Assembly (NCBI GenBank): GCA_003224665.1
Contig: QHZM01000269.1
Coordinates: forward strand, 1 to 8,799
Direction: 5' to 3'
Origin: Acidobacteriota bacterium
GTDB taxonomy: Bacteria > Acidobacteriota > Terriglobia > UBA7540
Length of the DNA: 8,799 nt
A program made the position numbers and the translations under genes. This document shows, one piece after another, positions 5,684 through 8,799 of the stretch. Each line of letters starts with the position of its first letter. Position 1 is the first letter of the stretch. The notes beneath the pieces were generated by a model. It was given only the letters and a program-made list of their open reading frames with translations, made no database searches and was not told the origin of the DNA.

Positions 5684-7363
5684 ATGGACAAGGAGAAGTT
5701 CGCTATCGGAATCGACTACGGCACGGAGTCCGGACGCGTCGTGGTAGTCCGCGTGCGCAATGGAGAGGAGGCCGGCGCCGCCGTTATTCCCTACCCGGAC
5801 GGCGTCATTGACGAGAAGATTCCGGGTGGGCCGCGCCTGGAACCCGACTGGGCGCTTCAGAACCCTCGCGATTACCTGCTGGTGGTCGAGAAGGGCATCC
5901 CGCGCGCGCTCAAGGCCGCGGGCGTAAGACCGGACGCCGTTGCGGGCGTCGGGACTGACTTTACGGCCTCAACCCCTCTCCCCACCAAGGCCGACGGCAC
6001 GCCGCTCTGCTTCCTGCCCGAGCACCGCAAGCAACCCCATGCCTGGGTGAAGCTATGGAAACATCATGCGGCCCAGCCGGAAGCCAACCGCATCAACGAA
6101 ATCGGCCGGGAGCGGGACGAGGAATTCCTTCGTGTGTACGGCGGGAAGTATTCCTCCGAGTGGTTCTTCTCAAAGCTCTTTCAAATCCTCGATGAGGCGC
6201 CGGAGATCTACGACGCCACCGACAAGTTCCTGGAAAGCGCCGACTGGATCGTCTGGCAGCTCACGGGCGAAGAGAAGCGCAACACCTGTACGGCCGGCTA
6301 CAAGGCCATGTGGATTAAGGGCAAAGGGTTTCCCTCGCGGGACTTCTTCCGTGCCTTGCACCCTCGCCTTGAGAACGTGGTGGAGGAGAAGCTCGCCACC
6401 ACTTATTATCCGCTCGGCGCGCGCGCCGGCGGCTTGACCGCCCGCTGGGCGCGAAAGACAGGGCTCAAGGAAGGGACGCCGGTCTCCATCGGGAACGTGG
6501 ACGCGCACGTAGCGGTACCCGCGACCACCGTGACCGGGCCCGGCTCGCTCGTCATGATCATGGGCACTTCGATCTGCCACATGGTCCTGGGCACCGAGCG
6601 GCAGATGGTCGAGGGGATGTGCGGGACGGTCGAGGATGGCATCGTCCCGGGCCTTTGGGGATACGAGGCCGGCCAGTCCGCCGTGGGCGATATCTTCGCC
6701 TGGTTTTTCGAGCACGGTGTTCCCGAGTACGTCCACCGCGAGGCGCGCCGGCGGAAAGCGCGCTTTGAAGGCGTGCTCGAATCGCGCGCCGCGGCGCTCC
6801 AGCCCGGGGAATCCGGACTGGTGGCGCTCGACTGGTGGAACGGAAACCGGTCCGTGCTGGTGGACGTGGACTTGACGGGGATGATGCTCGGGATGACGCT
6901 GGCCACGCGCGCCGAGGAAATATATCGCGCGCTGATCGAGGCCACCGCCTTCGGCACCCGGCAGATCATCCAGGCCTTCGAGACTCGCGACATCGAAGTT
7001 AAAAACCTGGTCGCCTGCGGGGGACTCCCCGAAAAAAACAAGCTCCTGATGCAAATCTACGCCGACGTGACCGGCCGCGAGATCAAGCTTGCGACGCAGC
7101 TCCAGACTTGTTCAGCGCTCGGTTCCGCGTTGCACGGCGCGGTGGCGGCAGGCCGCTCGGGCGGAGGGTATGATTCGATCTTCGAGGCCGCGGAGCGCAT
7201 GGCGCGCGTGCAAAAGCTGACTTTTCGGCCGCACCCCGAAAACCACGAAATCTATTCGCGGCTGTTCAGGGAGTACCAATCGCTGCACGACTATTTCGGT
7301 CGAGGGTCGAACGACGTGATGAAGCGCTTGAAAGCTTTGAAGCGCGAGCAGGTGGCGTCGTAG
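5684..7363 (+). CDS. araB: L-ribulokinase (AraB), FGGY carbohydrate kinase
   Basis: Cytoplasmic ATP-dependent kinase that phosphorylates L-ribulose to L-ribulose-5-phosphate in L-arabinose catabolism; AraB enzymes also accept other 2-ketopentoses. At 559 residues it has the normal AraB length. The N-terminal FGGY domain begins with the phosphate loop IGIDYGTESGR (8-18). AraB-specific segments follow: GTDFTAST (about 90-97), WVKLWKHHAAQ (121-131), SSEWFFSKLFQ (157-167) and ESADWIVWQLTG (184-195). The second domain holds GNVDAHV with the putative catalytic Asp273, the MGTS loop (about 293-296), ALDWWNGNRSVLVD (381-394) and ACGGLPEKNKLLMQ (445-458). An in-frame TTG at 5642 would add 14 residues, but it coincides with a perfect -35 hexamer and the extra residues do not look like the family, so ATG 5684 is chosen. 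There is no SD before it, consistent with a nearly leaderless mRNA. First gene of the araB-araD-symporter unit. Confidence 0.95.
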   Translation: MDKEKFAIGIDYGTESGRVVVVRVRNGEEAGAAVIPYPDGVIDEKIPGGPRLEPDWALQNPRDYLLVVEKGIPRALKAAGVRPDAVAGVGTDFTASTPLPTKADGTPLCFLPEHRKQPHAWVKLWKHHAAQPEANRINEIGRERDEEFLRVYGGKYSSEWFFSKLFQILDEAPEIYDATDKFLESADWIVWQLTGEEKRNTCTAGYKAMWIKGKGFPSRDFFRALHPRLENVVEEKLATTYYPLGARAGGLTARWARKTGLKEGTPVSIGNVDAHVAVPATTVTGPGSLVMIMGTSICHMVLGTERQMVEGMCGTVEDGIVPGLWGYEAGQSAVGDIFAWFFEHGVPEYVHREARRRKARFEGVLESRAAALQPGESGLVALDWWNGNRSVLVDVDLTGMMLGMTLATRAEEIYRALIEATAFGTRQIIQAFETRDIEVKNLVACGGLPEKNKLLMQIYADVTGREIKLATQLQTCSALGSALHGAVAAGRSGGGYDSIFEAAERMARVQKLTFRPHPENHEIYSRLFREYQSLHDYFGRGSNDVMKRLKALKREQVAS

Positions 7364-7371
7364 GCTTGTCC

Positions 7372-7441
7372 TTTGACCGGCGTTTGACCCGGGCGTTCAG
7401 GCCCGACGACTCGACCCGAGCGACCGGGCCGGCCCGACCGC
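7372..7441 (+). repeat. GACC-rich repeat cluster and hairpins in the araB-araD spacer
   Basis: The 96-nt spacer (7364-7459) contains TTTGACC twice at an 11-nt period (7372-7378, 7383-7389). Further GACCCGAGCG (7413-7422), GACCGGGCCGG (7422-7432) and GACCGC (7436-7441) copies follow. Within it are a perfect 12-bp palindrome CGGGCCGGCCCG (7425-7436) and a hairpin CGGGC-6 nt-GCCCG (7390-7405). There is no T-tract. Possible roles are RNA processing or stability between araB and araD, or a regulator-binding site; function is unproven. Confidence 0.5.
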
Positions 7442-7459
7442 TTTCGCGACTTAACCCTT

Positions 7460-8119
7460 ATGCCGTCCTTCGAGGAGCTCCGGCGCGAAGTTTGGGAAGC
7501 GAATCTGGGAATTTTCCGCGCCGGCTTGGTGACGATGCACAGCGGCAACGCGAGCGGCATCGACCGCAAGCGCGGGCTGGTGCTCATCAAGCCGAGCGGC
7601 ATGGACTACGAAAAGCTTCGCCCCTCGGACCTGGTGGCGACCGACCTCGACGGCCGAAAAGTCAAGGGCAGATGGAAACCTTCGGTTGACCTGCCGCACC
7701 ATTTGCACATTTACAAGCACCGGAACGACATCGGCGGTATCGTTCACACGCATTCGAACTTCGCCACCAGCTTGGCGCTGCGCGACCGGTCCGTCCCGGC
7801 CTACTTGACGGCCATCGCGGATGAATTCGGCGAAGAAATTCCCTGTGCGCCGTACGTGGTCTACTTGGGCGACCATATCGGCGCGGCCGTCCTGAAGTAC
7901 ATGGGGAATTCCCCCGCCGTGCTCCTCGCCCATCATGGCGCGTTTGCTTTCGGAGCGACGCCGCGCGACGCGCTCAAAGCCGCCGTCATGCTGGAAGACG
8001 TCGCGAAGACCGTCCACCTGGCCTTGCAGCTCGGGCAGCCGAAACCCCTGCCGCCCGAAGAGGTGCGCAAGTGGTATGAGCGCTATCATACGACTTACGG
8101 TCAGAAGAAAAATGCTTGA
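7460..8119 (+). CDS. araD: L-ribulose-5-phosphate 4-epimerase (AraD)
   Basis: Cytoplasmic metal-dependent class II aldolase-family enzyme converting L-ribulose-5-phosphate to D-xylulose-5-phosphate, the last step of L-arabinose catabolism before the pentose phosphate pathway. The 219 residues are close to the 231 of E. coli AraD. Seen in order: HSGNASG (27-33) and KPSGMDY (44-50) for phosphate binding; PSVDLPHH (74-81), with an Asp at the place of E. coli Asp76; zinc ligands His96 and His98 in VHTHSN, with the third in AHHG (158-160). Asp121 in IADEFG aligns with catalytic Asp120, and Tyr213 in the C-terminal TTYGQ aligns with catalytic Tyr229. The 4-epimerase Asp/Tyr pair is therefore intact, favouring AraD over fuculose- or rhamnulose-phosphate aldolases. 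UlaF/SgbE paralogs catalyse the same reaction on the same substrate; pairing with araB supports araD. No SD is visible before the ATG. Confidence 0.93.
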   Translation: MPSFEELRREVWEANLGIFRAGLVTMHSGNASGIDRKRGLVLIKPSGMDYEKLRPSDLVATDLDGRKVKGRWKPSVDLPHHLHIYKHRNDIGGIVHTHSNFATSLALRDRSVPAYLTAIADEFGEEIPCAPYVVYLGDHIGAAVLKYMGNSPAVLLAHHGAFAFGATPRDALKAAVMLEDVAKTVHLALQLGQPKPLPPEEVRKWYERYHTTYGQKKNA

Positions 8120-8152
8120 CCGAAACGCGTCGGGCATTCAGGAAGGCAGCTC

Positions 8153-8194
8153 ATGAAGACCAGACGGAGGGCCGGGACTCGAGCGCGTGTTTGA
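8153..8194 (+). CDS. Possible 13-residue leader peptide, Arg-rich
   Basis: ATG at 8153 is preceded by GGAAGG (8141-8146) at a 6-nt spacer and reads MKTRRRAGTRARV before TGA (8192-8194). Five of 13 residues are Arg. It lies alone in the 114-nt gap between araD and the symporter. A cistron this short could be a regulatory leader peptide, but the SD plus short ORF could also be chance in GC-rich DNA. There is no homology evidence. Confidence 0.25.
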   Translation: MKTRRRAGTRARV

Positions 8195-8205
8195 GCCGGA
8201 TTCAC

Positions 8206-8227
8206 ACCTCCGCACTCTTACAGAGGT
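8206..8227 (+). promoter_or_regulatory. Possible hairpin covering the symporter SD
   Basis: ACCTC (8206-8210) is a perfect complement of the symporter SD GAGGT (8223-8227), with a 12-nt loop. Five base pairs would be only marginally stable. The SD itself, 6 nt before ATG 8234, is a good one and supports that start. Confidence 0.3.
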
Positions 8228-8233
8228 TTCGCC

Positions 8234-8799
8234 ATGACTTTCCCTTCACACGTCGGCACGGCCGCACTCGCGTTGCTCGTAGGTCCTGACGCCGGCGGGG
8301 CGGCGGGCCGGATGATTTCTCTCCACCTGCCGGACCTGGCCATCATCATCATTTACTTCGCCATGGTCCTCGGAATCGGTTTTTACCTGAAGCGCTACAC
8401 CAAAAGCGGCGAGGACTTTTTCCTGGCGGGACGCAAGATGACGGCCTGGGTGGCGGGCCTGGCGTTTCTATCCGCGAACCTCGGAGCGCTCGAGCTCATG
8501 GGGTGGGCGGGCTCGGCGTACCAGTACGGCATCCTGGCCGCGCACTGGTACTGGATCGGCGCCATCCCGGCGATGATCTTCCTCGGCCTCGTCATGATGC
8601 CGTTCTACTACATCTCGAAGACCCACTCCGTGCCGGGCTACCTGCAGCTCCGTTACGGCGAAGCGACGCGCGCGCTCAGCGCCTTATCGTTCGCCTTCAT
8701 GACCGTGCTGATGTCCGGGATCAACATGTTCGCGATGGCCCTGGTGATGAAGTCCGTCCTGGGCTGGGACATGAACTTCAGCATTTTTGTGTCGTCGCT
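8234..8799 (+). CDS. SSS-family sodium:solute symporter, N-terminal part, truncated by window edge
   Basis: Inner-membrane sodium-coupled transporter, probably of a sugar given its place behind araBD. The frame stays open for 188 codons to the end of the window; full-length relatives are about 500-600 residues. Hydrophobic helices are seen at about 33-52 (DLAIIIIYFAMVLGIGFYL), 71-90, 101-126 and 147-172, with a fifth starting near the edge. SSS hallmarks are GEDFFLAGRKM after the first helix (59-69), SANLGALELMGWAGSAYQYG (80-99), the unwound-helix region like that of SGLT proteins, and SVPGYLQLRYG (132-142). An AGAGGT SD at 8222-8227 lies 6 nt before the ATG. The first 26 residues are an extra, mildly hydrophobic extension; Met27 (8312) is an alternative start closer to typical relatives but lacks an SD. 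Likely third gene of the araB-araD unit. Confidence 0.9.
   Translation, partial: MTFPSHVGTAALALLVGPDAGGAAGRMISLHLPDLAIIIIYFAMVLGIGFYLKRYTKSGEDFFLAGRKMTAWVAGLAFLSANLGALELMGWAGSAYQYGILAAHWYWIGAIPAMIFLGLVMMPFYYISKTHSVPGYLQLRYGEATRALSALSFAFMTVLMSGINMFAMALVMKSVLGWDMNFSIFVSS

Noticed and set aside
6170..7054. Long open frame (294 codons) on the minus strand inside araB
   Set aside because: It is the antisense shadow of a high-GC gene. The plus strand encodes highly conserved AraB motifs throughout, and the minus frame shows no recognisable domain.

Overview
The window is a GC-rich, densely coded bacterial stretch (codon third positions mostly G/C, roughly 60% GC or more by eye). The gene mix suggests a soil-type heterotroph, most likely Acidobacteriota or a similar lineage such as Verrucomicrobia or Planctomycetes. 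It includes a gluconate 2-dehydrogenase subunit 3-like protein, a Tat-exported Gfo/Idh/MocA oxidoreductase, a sodium:solute symporter and an AraB/AraD pair. The phylum assignment is inference from gene content. No RNA genes, insertion sequences, CRISPR arrays or phage genes were seen.

Layout. Position 3-434 (+) is the 3' end of a gluconate 2-dehydrogenase subunit 3-like gene that enters from the left edge. Position 552-1622 (+) is a zinc-dependent medium-chain dehydrogenase of the sorbitol/threonine dehydrogenase type. Position 1663-2049 (-) is a small helical protein of unknown function, convergent with the dehydrogenase. Position 2243-3214 (+) is an aldo/keto reductase. Position 3253-4584 (-) is a Tat-signal Gfo/Idh/MocA oxidoreductase, and directly upstream of it on the same strand, 4599-5549 (-), is a metallo-beta-lactamase-fold hydrolase; the two form an operon. 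A divergent promoter region at about 5550-5683 separates this operon from a rightward pentose unit: L-ribulokinase (araB, 5684-7363), L-ribulose-5-phosphate 4-epimerase (araD, 7460-8119) and the N-terminal third of an SSS-family sodium:sugar symporter (8234 to the right edge).

How it fits together. AraB phosphorylates L-ribulose and AraD converts L-ribulose-5-phosphate to D-xylulose-5-phosphate, feeding the pentose phosphate pathway; the symporter probably imports the sugar. L-arabinose isomerase (AraA), the usual source of L-ribulose, is not in the window. It may lie beyond the right edge, or the ketose may come from sugar or polyol oxidation by the neighbouring oxidoreductases. All the genes around araBD are carbohydrate-type redox enzymes or a hydrolase, so the region reads as a sugar-catabolism island.

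The best-supported unusual points are: (i) face-to-face sigma70-like promoters in the MBL/araB gap that place both transcript starts downstream of the longest-ORF starts, implying a GTG start for the hydrolase and a nearly leaderless mRNA for araB; (ii) an HxDxDH variant of the metal motif in the hydrolase; (iii) a repeat-rich, hairpin-containing araB-araD spacer; (iv) a 13-codon Arg-rich mini-ORF and a possible SD-sequestering hairpin ahead of the symporter. No clearly new multi-gene system is evident.
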